From positions 28,363 through 92,043 of the forward strand of contig NZ_JAHRHK010000013.1 of assembly GCF_021246465.1 (NCBI RefSeq): a stretch of 63,681 nt of DNA, written 5' to 3'. The DNA comes from Nocardioides sp. R-C-SC26 (GTDB taxonomy: Bacteria > Actinomycetota > Actinomycetes > Propionibacteriales > Nocardioidaceae). This document shows positions 26,754 to 37,804 of this stretch, in pieces. A program made the position numbers and the translations under genes. A model generated the notes under the pieces. That model ran no database searches, had not been told where the DNA came from, and saw only the letters and a list, made by a program, of their open reading frames with translations. The number at the start of each line of letters is the position of its first letter. The stretch's first letter is position 1.

Positions 26754-27176
26754 TCAGGCCGTGCAGGACGCGAGGGCGCTGCGGTAGTCGCGGTCCTTCT
26801 CGACCGGGCCCTGGGTGGGATTCACCGGCCCCCCGGGAACGGCGTAGAACGCGTCGCCGAACGTGATCAGCGGGATCCCGAGCGAGCACTCGCGTTTGGC
26901 CGCCGCGATCCACCCGCCGTCCTCGTCGGTGCACCCCGCGTATCGCCGGGGCAGCAGCTCGCCGTCCTTCCAGATGTCGACGCACGGCGGGCCGCTCGTC
27001 GCGTCGGCGGAGGTCTCCGATCCGGTCGCGTCGGCCGGCGTAGCGGCCCCGGCGGAACCGGGCTCCGGGTCCCGTGCGACCGGACCAGGGCCGTCGTCCC
27101 CGCATCCTCCCGCGGCGACCAGGAGGACCGTCGTCAGCATCGCCGCGGCGGTCGTGCTCCGCACAGTTCGCACCAT
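26754..27176 (-). CDS. Small lipoprotein of unknown function
   Basis: A 140-residue protein with a signal peptide and lipobox-like VAAGGC ending at about residue 25, so the mature protein is probably lipid-anchored. A Pro/Ala/Thr/Asp linker follows. The C-terminal ~70 residues contain four Cys (PCVDIW, AGCTDED, RECSLG, ASCTA), likely two disulfides. I recognise no family. TACAGT lies 6 nt before the ATG. Confidence 0.7.
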   Translation of the reverse strand: MVRTVRSTTAAAMLTTVLLVAAGGCGDDGPGPVARDPEPGSAGAATPADATGSETSADATSGPPCVDIWKDGELLPRRYAGCTDEDGGWIAAAKRECSLGIPLITFGDAFYAVPGGPVNPTQGPVEKDRDYRSALASCTA

Positions 27177-27182
27177 GCAGGC

Positions 27183-27188
27183 ACTGTA
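27183..27188 (-). promoter_or_regulatory. -10 box TACAGT, leaderless start of lipoprotein gene
   Basis: TACAGT on the minus strand ends 6 nt before ATG 27176, the same box and spacing as at 12928. Confidence 0.5.
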
Positions 27189-27319
27189 GGCAGAACACCG
27201 CCTGCGCCGATAGGTCCACGGGACCGGTCATCGACCGCGGAGACACTCGGCCCAGATCTTCGCGGCGTGGACCGCGACGCCGGCGTGTCAAGCGCCTCAG
27301 CACTTCCCGGGCCTGCCAC

Positions 27320-27325
27320 TAGGCT
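27320..27325 (+). promoter_or_regulatory. -10 box TAGGCT, leaderless start of MgtE-N gene
   Basis: TAGGCT ends 8 nt before GTG 27334, which begins the MgtE-N, DUF1003, Mrp, TatB series. Confidence 0.5.
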
Positions 27326-27333
27326 CGTCTCTC

Positions 27334-28608
27334 GTGAGCACCGCGCCCTCCCGCGTCTACGCGGCACGACTGGTCGGACTCCCGATCTTCGACCCTCAGG
27401 GCGACCAGGTGGGCAAGGTGCGCGATCTCGTCGTCGCGATGCGCACCGAGGTCAGCCAACCGCGCGTGCTGGGCCTGGTGGGCGAGGTCTTCGGCCGGCG
27501 GCGGATCTTCGTGCCGATGACGCGCGTCACCAACATCGCCAGCGGGCAGGTGTACACGACCGGCCTGCTGAACATGCGCCGCTTCGAGCAACGTTCCACC
27601 GAGACCCTGGTGATCGGACAGATGCTCGACCGCAACGTCACGATCCGCGGTACCGAGGTCGCCGGCACCGTCTCCGACGTCGCCATGGAGCAGGGCCGGA
27701 CCCGCGACTGGGTGCTCAGTCGCGTGGCGGTCACCGAGCCCGGTCGCGGCCTACGCCGTCGCGGCCAGACCCACGTCGTGGAGTGGAGCGAGGTGCACGG
27801 CCTCGGCCGCGCCGACGCCGACACCCAGGGCGCCACCCACCTGCTCCACGCCCTCAACGAGATGCGCCCGGCCGACGCGGCGACGGTCATCCACGACCTG
27901 CCGCTGGAACGCCGCACCGCCGTCGTCGCCGCGCTGGACGACGAGCGGCTCGCCGACGTCCTGGAGGAGCTGCCCGAGGAGGATCAGGTCGAGATCCTCG
28001 AGCACCTGGACTCCGAACGGGCCGCCGACGTCTTGGAGGAGATGTCCCCCGACGACGCTGCCGACCTGATCGCCGACCTTCCGCCGGAGACGGCGGAGAT
28101 CCTGCTCGACCTCATGGAACCCGACGAGGCCGAGGACGTCCGGCGACTGCTCTCCTACGTGGAGAACACCGCCGGCGCCATGATGACGCCGGAGCCGGTC
28201 ATCCTCGGTCCCGACGCGACGATCGCCGACGCACTGGCCCACGTGCGCAACCCGGACCTGACCCCCGCGCTCGCTGCGATCGTCTACGTCTGCCGCCCAC
28301 CACTGGAGACCCCCACCGGCAAGCTGCTCGGCGTCGCCCACATCCAGCGCCTGCTCCGCGAGCCTCCCTCCACACTGGTGGCGGGCGCGCTCGACAAGTC
28401 CCTGGAGAGCCTGCGACCCGAGGCGACGATCGACGAGGTCGCGGCCCACCTCGCGACCTACAACCTGGTGTGCGCCCCCGTGGTCGACGAGAACGGGCAT
28501 CTCCTGGGCGCCGTGACCGTCGACGACCTGCTCGACCACATGCTCCCGGCAGGCTGGCGCGACCGCGCCTCCTTCGGACGCGGCGCCGGAGGCGGTCGCC
28601 GTGGCTGA
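27334..28608 (+). CDS. PRC-barrel/MgtE-N/CBS regulatory protein without transporter domain
   Basis: A 424-residue soluble protein. The first ~170 residues hold two PRC-barrel-like segments (GLPIFDPQGDQVGKVRDL and GTEVAGTVSDVAME). Then come the acidic helical repeats of the MgtE N-domain (about 170-270; LEELPEEDQVEILEHLD) and two CBS motifs starting at MMTPEPVILGPD and ending at VDENGHLLGAVTVDDLLDHM. The membrane channel of MgtE is absent. It resembles Rv1232c. The acidic and CBS regions probably sense Mg2+ or nucleotide. The DUF1003 gene overlaps its end by 8 bp. Confidence 0.88.
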   Translation: MSTAPSRVYAARLVGLPIFDPQGDQVGKVRDLVVAMRTEVSQPRVLGLVGEVFGRRRIFVPMTRVTNIASGQVYTTGLLNMRRFEQRSTETLVIGQMLDRNVTIRGTEVAGTVSDVAMEQGRTRDWVLSRVAVTEPGRGLRRRGQTHVVEWSEVHGLGRADADTQGATHLLHALNEMRPADAATVIHDLPLERRTAVVAALDDERLADVLEELPEEDQVEILEHLDSERAADVLEEMSPDDAADLIADLPPETAEILLDLMEPDEAEDVRRLLSYVENTAGAMMTPEPVILGPDATIADALAHVRNPDLTPALAAIVYVCRPPLETPTGKLLGVAHIQRLLREPPSTLVAGALDKSLESLRPEATIDEVAAHLATYNLVCAPVVDENGHLLGAVTVDDLLDHMLPAGWRDRASFGRGAGGGRRG

Positions 28609-29170
28609 GCGGCGAGAGCGTCTCGACACCCCCGTCGGCCCACGGCGTCAGGTGCTGCGGCGCCCCCGATTCGACGGCGACAACTTCGGCGTCTTCGCCG
28701 AGCAGTTCGCGCGGTTCATGGGCACCGCGACCTTCCTCATCTACATGACGCTCTTCGTCGCGGCGTGGCTCGTGTGGAACACCGTGGCGCCCGCCGACGT
28801 GCGGTTCGACCCGTACGCCTTCATCTTCTTGACGCTCATGCTGAGTCTGCAGGCCTCCTACGCCGCCCCCCTGATCCTGCTCGCCCAGAACCGCCAGGAG
28901 CAGCGCGACAAGGTGGTGGCCGAGCAGGACCGCCAGGCCAACGCGCGCGCTCACGCCGACATGGAGTTCCTCGCCCGCGAGGTCGCCTCGCTGCGGATGG
29001 CACTCGGCGAGGTCGCGACGCGGGACTACCTGCGCTCCGAACTGCGCTCGCTGCTCGCGGAGCTCGACGACCGCGCCACGGAACGGGCGAGCGCGACCGA
29101 GGCTGCGACGACGGAGCCGACCGCGCCACAGCCTGACCGCGAATCAGGCCGACCAGGCCCCCGCGACTAG
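28601..29170 (+). CDS. DUF1003 membrane protein
   Basis: A 189-residue protein with two membrane segments (FMGTATFLIYMTLFVAAWLVW and FIFLTLMLSLQASYAAPLILL), followed by the DUF1003 signature QNRQEQRDK and a charged, partly coiled C-terminal tail. GTG 28601 overlaps the MgtE-N stop, so the two proteins may work together at the membrane. Function unknown. Confidence 0.88.
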   Translation: MAERRERLDTPVGPRRQVLRRPRFDGDNFGVFAEQFARFMGTATFLIYMTLFVAAWLVWNTVAPADVRFDPYAFIFLTLMLSLQASYAAPLILLAQNRQEQRDKVVAEQDRQANARAHADMEFLAREVASLRMALGEVATRDYLRSELRSLLAELDDRATERASATEAATTEPTAPQPDRESGRPGPRD

Positions 29171-29183
29171 AATTCGCCACATC

Positions 29184-30347
29184 ATGAGTGCACCGAGTCA
29201 CGAGCAGGTCATGGCCGCGCTGGCCACCGTGAACGACCCCGAGATCAAGCGTCCGATCACCGAGCTCGGCATGGTCGACGGCGTCGAGATCGAGGAGAGC
29301 GGCGCGGTGCGCGTGACGGTGCTCCTGACCGTGGCGGGCTGCCCGCTCAAGGACACCATCAACCGCGACGTGACCGCCGCCCTCAGGCGCGTCGACGGCG
29401 TCACCGACGTCGACCTCACTCTCGGCGTGATGACCGCCGAGCAGCGTGGCGGCCTGCACGAGCAGCTCCGGGGTGGCCAGGCTCAGCGCGAGATCCCCTT
29501 CTCCCAGCCCGGCTCGCTCACCAAGGTCTTCGCGATCGCCAGCGGCAAGGGCGGCGTCGGCAAGTCCTCGATCACGGTCAATCTCGCCATCGCCATGGCG
29601 GCCCAGGGCCTCAAGGTCGGCGTCGTCGACGCTGACATCTACGGCCACTCGGTGCCGGCCATGCTCGGCGTCGCCGACGCCCGGCCCACGCAGGTCGAGG
29701 ACCTGATCATGCCCGTCCCGACGCCCAGCGGCGTCTCGGTGATCTCGATCGGCATGCTCAAGCCGCGCCGCGACCAGGTCGTGGCCTGGCGCGGCCCGAT
29801 GCTCGACCGAGCCCTGGTGCAGATGCTGTCCGACGTCTACTGGGGTGACCTCGACGCGTTGCTGCTCGACCTCCCCCCAGGCACCGGCGACATCGCGATC
29901 TCCTTGGGCCAGCATCTGCCCGGCGCCGAGGTCGTCGTGGTCACCACGCCGCAGGAGGCCGCGGCCGAGGTGGCGGAGCGCGCCGGGACGATGGCCTCGA
30001 TGATGCATCAGCGCGTGGTCGGCGTCGTGGAGAACATGAGCTACCTGCCCTGCCCGCACTGCACGCCGGAGGGCACCGACCACCGGCTGGAGATCTTCGG
30101 ATCCGGCGGTGGCGACCGCGTCGCGGCAACCCTGGGTGCCCGGTTCGGCTACGACGTCCCGATCCTGGGGCGGATCCCGATCGACATCTCGCTGCGCGAG
30201 GGCGGCGACGCCGGGAAGCCGATCGTCGAGGCCGACCCCACTGCCGCGGCGGCGCGCGAGCTCACCCGGATCGCCACCACGCTGGGCGGACGCGGGCGCG
30301 GTCTCGCCGGCATGCAACTCGGCCTCACTCCGACCAGCAAGTTCTGA
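29184..30347 (+). CDS. mrp: Mrp/NBP35-family Fe-S cluster carrier ATPase
   Basis: A 387-residue protein with an N-terminal MIP18/DUF59 domain (about 1-85, including AGCPLKDTIN) and a P-loop ATPase domain with Walker A GKGGVGKS at 121-128, VVDADIYGHS, and CPHC as the bridging Fe-S cysteines. It binds and delivers Fe-S clusters to apoproteins in the cytosol. TAGAAT (29168-29173) lies 10 nt upstream of the ATG and could be its own -10. The MgtE-N/DUF1003/Mrp order matches Rv1232c-Rv1229c. Confidence 0.95.
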   Translation: MSAPSHEQVMAALATVNDPEIKRPITELGMVDGVEIEESGAVRVTVLLTVAGCPLKDTINRDVTAALRRVDGVTDVDLTLGVMTAEQRGGLHEQLRGGQAQREIPFSQPGSLTKVFAIASGKGGVGKSSITVNLAIAMAAQGLKVGVVDADIYGHSVPAMLGVADARPTQVEDLIMPVPTPSGVSVISIGMLKPRRDQVVAWRGPMLDRALVQMLSDVYWGDLDALLLDLPPGTGDIAISLGQHLPGAEVVVVTTPQEAAAEVAERAGTMASMMHQRVVGVVENMSYLPCPHCTPEGTDHRLEIFGSGGGDRVAATLGARFGYDVPILGRIPIDISLREGGDAGKPIVEADPTAAAARELTRIATTLGGRGRGLAGMQLGLTPTSKF

Positions 30348-30357
30348 GACTCCGACC

Positions 30358-30693
30358 GTGTTCGGCATCGGCCTCGGCGAGCTGACCGTCATCGCGTTCG
30401 TCGCGGTGCTCGTCTTCGGCCCCGACAAGATCCCCGAGCTGGCCAAGCAGGCGGGGGCGATCCTGCGGCGCGCCCGCGACTTCGCCAATGCCGCACGCGA
30501 CGACCTGCGCGATGAGCTCGGGCCGGAGTACTCCGACCTCGAGCTGCGCGATCTCGACCCACGCGCCATCGTGCGGCGTCACATCATCGAGGCGATGGAG
30601 GACGCCGACGAAGAGGCCGCCGCGCCGCGCCGGCGCGGACTTCGCCCCCTCGGCGAGGGCGAACTCCCGCCCTTCGACGTCGAGGCGACCTGA
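30358..30693 (+). CDS. tatB: Sec-independent translocase subunit TatB
   Basis: A 111-residue protein with the classic TatA/B N-terminus: one membrane helix (GELTVIAFVAVLVFGPDKIP), the FGP hinge, an amphipathic helix (ELAKQAGAILRRARDF) and a charged C-terminal tail. The single C-terminal extension and ELGPEYSDLELRDLDP fit TatB better than TatA. It would recruit twin-arginine substrates. GTG 30358 gives the family N-terminus and lies 10 bp after mrp. No TatC or TatA is present in the window. Confidence 0.9.
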   Translation: MFGIGLGELTVIAFVAVLVFGPDKIPELAKQAGAILRRARDFANAARDDLRDELGPEYSDLELRDLDPRAIVRRHIIEAMEDADEEAAAPRRRGLRPLGEGELPPFDVEAT

Positions 30694-30706
30694 GGCCGGC
30701 GCCTCA
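30691..30706. terminator. Short hairpin at end of tatB
   Basis: TGAGGC/GCCTCA 6-bp stem with a 4-nt loop overlaps the tatB stop, between converging genes. It is short, so termination strength is uncertain. Confidence 0.35.
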
Positions 30707-30724
30707 CGGGCGAGTTCGGGACTC

Positions 30725-31255
30725 TCAGCGCGACTGAACCGCAGCGATAGCGGCGAAGGGCACCAGCACCCGCCGCTCGCGAGCCTCGACCGCGAGCTCG
30801 AGGAAGTCCGAGCCGATGCGGACGGGCACGCCGTCCACCGAGGTGGAGTCGAGCAGCCGGACCACGCATCGCGCCCCCGCATCCGCCAGTCCACGCAGCG
30901 GTGAGCCCAACCCGAGTCGGGCCGTCGCGGGCCAGGCGACGTCGGGGACGGCGCGCTCCGAGCAGCCCTCCAGGGAGCCGATCGCGGCGATCGGGACCAC
31001 CCAGTCGTGTCCGGAGCCACGGAGCAGGATCCAGCTCGCACAGGCACGCCGCAGCACGCCGCGCACCGGATCGGTGCCCCGTAGGTGCACCAGGAGCTCG
31101 CGGTCGAGCGAGGCCATCAGCCGGCCGGCGAGCGCCACCTGCGCGTACTCCGCCCGCGCGCGGTCTGCCATCTCCGCCGAGCGCTCGGTGTCGAAGGCGG
31201 CGACCGCCTGCTGCTCGAGGTCGTCGAGGAACGCGAACAGCTCCTCCTCCCACAT
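30725..31255 (-). CDS. Conserved hypothetical actinobacterial protein
   Basis: A 176-residue soluble protein. The first ~50 residues are helical (MWEEELFAFLDDLEQQAVAAF, EMADRARAEYAQV); the rest is beta-rich with HDWVVPIAAIGSLEG and RRVLVPFAAIAAV repeats at either end, hinting at a small barrel. I recognise no named domain. It is divergent from the LysM gene, and TAGGCT with 6 nt precedes the ATG. Confidence 0.75.
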   Translation of the reverse strand: MWEEELFAFLDDLEQQAVAAFDTERSAEMADRARAEYAQVALAGRLMASLDRELLVHLRGTDPVRGVLRRACASWILLRGSGHDWVVPIAAIGSLEGCSERAVPDVAWPATARLGLGSPLRGLADAGARCVVRLLDSTSVDGVPVRIGSDFLELAVEARERRVLVPFAAIAAVQSR

Positions 31256-31261
31256 GGACCC

Positions 31262-31267
31262 AGCCTA
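31262..31267 (-). promoter_or_regulatory. -10 box TAGGCT, leaderless start
   Basis: TAGGCT on the minus strand ends 6 nt before ATG 31255. Confidence 0.55.
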
Positions 31268-31303
31268 GGGGCGCCGGACGGTTGGCACCTGGGGGAATGA
31301 CCG

Positions 31304-31332
31304 TTGACAAGAGCATTGAACACGCGTGAAAT
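31304..31332 (+). promoter_or_regulatory. Promoter of LysM-Rv3235 operon, AT-rich
   Basis: A perfect -35 TTGACA (31304-31309) is followed after 17 bp by TGAAAT. The 31301-31360 stretch is markedly richer in A/T than anything nearby and includes ACACGCGTGAA and ACACACGCAAAC half-repeats, possibly regulator sites. Confidence 0.45.
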
Positions 31333-31371
31333 GATGTAAACACACGCAAACGAATGGTTTGGACTCTCGGG

Positions 31372-32127
31372 ATGACTCCACTTCTTCGCGCCGCGGTGAC
31401 CTGGCTGCTGGTAGCCCTCGGCACGTGGCAGCTCGGCCCCGGCCTCGTCGCCCGACCGTCGGGCGAGCCCAGCTCTCGACCCACCGCAGCCGGTGCCGTG
31501 ACAGAACTTGCGGCCTGGGCGTTGCTCGCGTGTCTGTGGTGGGCGCTCTGGGTCGCCACCGTGCTGGTCGGCGAGGCCCTCGCGCTTCACGCCCGGGGCG
31601 AACGGCCTGGCATGACACACGGCGTCCCTGCGTGGACGCGCCGCGTGGTGCTCGGTACCTGCGGGGTCGCCGCACTCAACATCGGCATGATTCCGGGCGC
31701 ACACGCCGACCTGTCATCGCCACCCTCCCCGACAGCGACCGACATTCGCGACGGATCCACGCGGGGTGCCGATGTGCGGCGCTACCTCCCCCTCCCCGAT
31801 CGTGCCGACGGCCGGGTCGCGGACCACCCGGCTCGCCGCGTGGACGCTCCCGACCCGGAGCCGACGCCCACAGTCGCGTCGAACAGCTCCCGGGCCCATC
31901 GCGGGAGCCACTCGGGCGGACGCGCTCCCGCCAGCGAGGTGGTCGTGCAGCCGGGCGAGTGCCTGTGGTCCATCGCGCGTGACCGGCTCCCCCCGTCTGC
32001 CACCGACCAGGACGTGGTTGCGCTCGTGATCCAGGTCCATGCCGACAACCACGCCGTGATCGGCGCCGATCCCGACGTGATCCACCCCGGCCAACGACTT
32101 CAACTCCGTCAGGAAAGGAACCGCTGA
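31372..32127 (+). CDS. Membrane-anchored LysM-domain protein
   Basis: A 251-residue protein with an N-terminal membrane region of two or three segments (RAAVTWLLVALGTWQL, ELAAWALLACLWWALWVATVLV, and a weak VVLGTCGVAALNIGMIP), a long polar Pro/Asp/Arg linker, and a C-terminal LysM domain (VVQPGECLWSIARDRL to HPGQRLQL). The LysM would bind peptidoglycan outside the membrane. ATG 31372 is used; 31354 is an in-frame alternative. The downstream ATG overlaps its stop (TGATG). Confidence 0.82.
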   Translation: MTPLLRAAVTWLLVALGTWQLGPGLVARPSGEPSSRPTAAGAVTELAAWALLACLWWALWVATVLVGEALALHARGERPGMTHGVPAWTRRVVLGTCGVAALNIGMIPGAHADLSSPPSPTATDIRDGSTRGADVRRYLPLPDRADGRVADHPARRVDAPDPEPTPTVASNSSRAHRGSHSGGRAPASEVVVQPGECLWSIARDRLPPSATDQDVVALVIQVHADNHAVIGADPDVIHPGQRLQLRQERNR

Positions 32128-32714
32128 TGCCCTCCTCCCTCCCCACCCCGTTGGCCACCTCGCCGCGCACCTCGAGGCTGTCCTCCGCCGCCGGCTCGTC
32201 CGTGAGAGCAGCTCCCTCCCGCGGGAGGCACGGCCTCGGCGACAACGTCGTCCCGCTGCGGCCACCGGTGCCGGTCGCGACGATGCAGGGCACCCTCGCG
32301 CTCGATCTCGAGCCACGCCTGGATCCGCCGCCGATCGATGTCGACGAGCGTCGACGGCGCCATGACATCGAGGCCTGGGCCCTGCGCTTCGGGCAGGCCG
32401 CCGTGGAGATCGTGGGCGGCGACCGTCCGATCAGCCAGCTGGTGCGATGGATGACGCCGACCGTGCTCCGCGACCTGGACCGGCGCGCCGTACTGGTGGC
32501 GCGGGCAGGTGCCCACCAGCCCGGTCAGCAACGGGTGCAACCGGTCCGAGCCCGCGTGCGCTCGGCACACGCCAGCTTCCCCGACACCGACGTGGCCGAG
32601 GTGGCCCTGCACGTCAGCTATGCCGAACGCTCCCGCGCACTGGCCGCCCGTTTCGAACGGCGACGCGATCGCGCGGGGCTCCGCTGGGTCTGCACGGCCC
32701 TCGACTGGAGCTGA
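32127..32714 (+). CDS. Rv3235-family protein (DUF6459)
   Basis: A 195-residue protein: a Ser/Pro/Arg-rich N-terminal half, then a conserved domain from ARFGQ-like WALRFGQAAVEIVGGDRP to the C-terminus, including RSLRWMTP-like LVRWMTPTVLRDLD and the end RWVCTALDWS. This is the pattern of the actinobacterial Rv3235 family, always near secA. ATG overlaps the LysM stop and has AAAGGAA as SD. Function unknown; the coupling to a LysM protein suggests a wall role. Confidence 0.85.
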   Translation: MPSSLPTPLATSPRTSRLSSAAGSSVRAAPSRGRHGLGDNVVPLRPPVPVATMQGTLALDLEPRLDPPPIDVDERRRRHDIEAWALRFGQAAVEIVGGDRPISQLVRWMTPTVLRDLDRRAVLVARAGAHQPGQQRVQPVRARVRSAHASFPDTDVAEVALHVSYAERSRALAARFERRRDRAGLRWVCTALDWS

Positions 32715-32732
32715 GCCGGTCCCCGGACGCCG

Positions 32733-32770
32733 AGAACCCCGTCCGCCGAGGCATCGGCGAGCGGGGTTCT
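32733..32770. terminator. Long bidirectional terminator before secA
   Basis: AGAACCCCG (32733-32741) pairs with CGGGGTTCT (32762-32770), and inside it CGCCGA (32744-32749) pairs with TCGGCG (32754-32759) around a GGCA loop. It lies between the converging Rv3235-family and secA genes. Confidence 0.75.
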
Positions 32771-32792
32771 TCGGTCAGGATCGAGAGCCTGT

Positions 32793-32814
32793 CGGTGGTC
32801 GAGCCTGTCGAGAC

Positions 32815-32818
<4 letters not shown>
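32793..32818. repeat. Dispersed GGTGGTCGAG...GTCGAGAC repeat
   Basis: CGGTGGTCGAGCCTGTCGAG matches the dispersed extragenic element family common in Nocardioidaceae and relatives. It touches the secA stop. Membership is from memory of the family; no search was run. Confidence 0.5.
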
Positions 32819-35637
<2,819 letters not shown>

Positions 35638-35786
35638 GGGTGATGACTCCTGGTCGAGGACAGTAATTCGAGCGGTTCGGACCGACACGGCCCGGCGGGC
35701 ACTGGGCACGCCGCCGACCATCGTAACGAGCCGGTGTGCACGGTGGCGCGCGGCCGGTGTCGTGACCCGGCGAATCGCGTCGCGAG

Positions 35787-36986
35787 TCAGCCGAGCGCGT
35801 GGCGCAGCGTCGGCGCGAGGTCGCCGCGCGGAGCGACGACGACGTCGTCGAGGTGCAACCAGGCGGCCAACGAGCGCAGCTCGGCGGCGAGCTCCACAGC
35901 GGTGTGCGAGGGAGCGGTTGGCTCGCTGTGAGCCGACTGCACGAGCAGGACCCGAGCCTTCCGGTCGGCCTTGAGGTCGACACGCCCGACCACCGCGTCG
36001 TCGAGCAGGAACGGCAGCACGTAGTAGCCGTACACCCGCTTGTGCGCCGGGGTGTAGATCTCGATGCGGTAGTGGAAGTCGAAGAGCCGCTCGGTGCGCT
36101 CGCGCTCCCACACCAGCGGGTCGAACGGGCTCAACAGCGCCCGCGAGCGCACGGCGCGGGGCCGCCTGGCGTCGCGATGCAGGAAGGCCGGCCGTCGCCA
36201 CCCCTCGACCGAGACGGGCTCGAGCTCACCCGCATCGACCAGCTCAGCGATGGCCGGCCGCACCTGCGCGAGAGTCATCCGGTAGTAGTCCTTGAGGCAG
36301 GACGCCGTCGCGACGCCGTGTGAGCGAGCGGCACGCCGGACCAGCTCGCGGTGCGCCTGCGCATCGTCCGGGGTGGGGGCAGCGAGCACCCGATCGGGAA
36401 GGACCCGTTCCGGCAGGTCGTAGATCGGCTCGAACGACGCCGTGCGACCGGCCATGGCGAGCTCGCCGACCATGAAGAGATAGTCGAGTCCGGCTCTCGC
36501 CTGGGACCAGTTCCAACCCCAATGATCGGTGCTGCGCGGGGCGCCGTCGTCGAGCTGGCGGGCCGTGCTCGCCCCGACGTCCCGGACCTGGTGGAGCAGA
36601 CGGCTGGTGAGCTCCTCGGGCACGTTGCGCCACCACTTCCCCTGCTGCTCTCGATACAGGCGCATGCGGTGCTGCATCAGGGGCCACAGGTCGACCGGCA
36701 TCAACGCCTGGACGTGGGCCCAGTACTCGACAAGACGCCGATCGGCACGTCCGCCTCCTGCTCGCCGGAGGAGGTCCTCGTCGTAGGCACCCATCCGCGA
36801 GTAGAGCGGCATGAAGTGCGCGCGTTGAAGCACGTTGACCGAGTCCACCTGGAGCACTCCGGTGCGCTCGACCGATCGCGACAGCGTGCGCATGGTCGGA
36901 GGGAGGTGCGGTGGGTCGAGGAAGCCCTGGGCCGCCAGCGCGATGCGACGCGCCTGAGCGCGCGACAGTGAGGTCACACCACGCAC
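35787..36986 (-). CDS. AlkZ/YcaQ-like DNA glycosylase (HTH_42)
   Basis: A 399-residue winged-helix protein of the HTH_42 family, which includes AlkZ of Streptomyces and YcaQ/AlkX of E. coli, glycosylases that unhook DNA crosslinks and bulky alkyl adducts. [22 protein letters not shown] contains the QxD catalytic motif (QVD) near residue 46. Later segments [12 protein letters not shown] and [22 protein letters not shown] are family hallmarks. Start GTG 36986; GTG 36977 fits the usual family start equally well. It is in the same direction as secA, 150 bp upstream. Confidence 0.86.
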   Translation of the reverse strand: MRGVTSLSRAQARRIALAAQGFLDPPHLPPTMRTLSRSVERTGVLQVDSVNVLQRAHFMPLYSRMGAYDEDLLRRAGGGRADRRLVEYWAHVQALMPVDLWPLMQHRMRLYREQQGKWWRNVPEELTSRLLHQVRDVGASTARQLDDGAPRSTDHWGWNWSQARAGLDYLFMVGELAMAGRTASFEPIYDLPERVLPDRVLAAPTPDDAQAHRELVRRAARSHGVATASCLKDYYRMTLAQVRPAIAELVDAGELEPVSVEGWRRPAFLHRDARRPRAVRSRALLSPFDPLVWERERTERLFDFHYRIEIYTPAHKRVYGYYVLPFLLDDAVVGRVDLKADRKARVLLVQSAHSEPTAPSHTAVELAAELRSLAAWLHLDDVVVAPRGDLAPTLRHALG

Positions 36987-37041
36987 TCAAACACAGGGGG
37001 CCGACAGCGCGTCGGCTGCCGAACGCGACCGAGGCGTCCGG

Positions 37042-37725
37042 TCAGGGCAGTTCGAGCAGGTTCTCCTTGACCGCGTACATCACGGCCTCCATGCGCGAGT
37101 GCAGTTGCAGCTTCTCCAGCATGTTGCGCACGTGGTTCTTCACCGTGTTCTCGCTGATGAACAGCGTCGCGGCGATCTCCTTGTTCGACAGGCCCTGCGC
37201 GACGTGGCGCAACACCTCGAGCTCACGCTCGGTCAGGCGTAGGGCCGGCCCGCTGGCACGCTCCGGCTTCGACATCTGCTTGAACTCATCGATCAGCTTG
37301 ATGGCCATCGACGGGCTGATCAGCGATTGCCCGTCGGCCACCACGCGGATCGCCTGCGCGACCTCCTCGATCGAGGAGTCCTTGAGCAGGTAGCCCAAAG
37401 CGCCGCTCTTGACCGCCTCGTAGAGGTCGGCCTCCTCGTCGGAGACCGTGAGCATGATGATCTTCGCCGAGGGCACCGACTCCTTGATCGCCTTGCAGGC
37501 CTCGATACCGGACTTCTTCGGCATCCGCACGTCGAGCAGGACGACGTCAGGGGCGGCGCTCTCCGCGAGCACCGCCCCTGCGTCTCCGTCTCCTGCCTCG
37601 CCGACGACCTCGAGCCCCGGCTCGACGGCGAGCAGCATGGTCAGCCCTCGCCGGAACAGCTCCTGGTCATCAACCACGAGCACCCGGATGGGCTCCGTGC
37701 CGGTCGATCGGGTCTCGTCAGCCAC
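37042..37725 (-). CDS. Orphan NarL/LuxR-type response regulator
   Basis: A 227-residue regulator. The receiver has VLVVDDQE, phospho-acceptor Asp in VVLLDVRMP, a Thr in IMLTVS and Lys in LLKDSS. The C-terminal LuxR helix-turn-helix is LTEREVLRHVAQGLSNKEIA-like (LTERELEVLRHVAQG, NTVKNHVRNMLEKL). No histidine kinase is next to it. An orphan regulator sits at the same place near hpf in Streptomyces. Start GTG 37725; CATGAT lies 6 nt upstream. Confidence 0.93.
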   Translation of the reverse strand: MADETRSTGTEPIRVLVVDDQELFRRGLTMLLAVEPGLEVVGEAGDGDAGAVLAESAAPDVVLLDVRMPKKSGIEACKAIKESVPSAKIIMLTVSDEEADLYEAVKSGALGYLLKDSSIEEVAQAIRVVADGQSLISPSMAIKLIDEFKQMSKPERASGPALRLTERELEVLRHVAQGLSNKEIAATLFISENTVKNHVRNMLEKLQLHSRMEAVMYAVKENLLELP

Positions 37726-37774
37726 TCGCCGATCATGTCATGTCACCACGACAACACCGCACGGCTCGCCACGA

Positions 37775-37804
37775 GGGTCGCTCGTCCGGCTCCGGTCGCG
37801 ACCC
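37775..37804 (-). terminator. Possible terminator after hpf
   Basis: GGGTCGC (37775-37781) pairs with GCGACCC (37798-37804) at the hpf stop, with a 16-nt loop. Confidence 0.35.

Noticed and set aside
24486..28748. A 1420-codon open frame on the plus strand
   Set aside because: It is antisense to the RCC1-EEP gene and overlaps MgtE-N in another frame; its Arg/Ala/Gly-rich composition is typical of a shadow of high-GC genes.
26754..32714. A prophage or genomic island suggested by the A/T-rich stretch near 31.3 kb
   Set aside because: The dip is only about 60 bp, no integrase, att repeats or phage genes flank it, and neighbours are conserved core genes.
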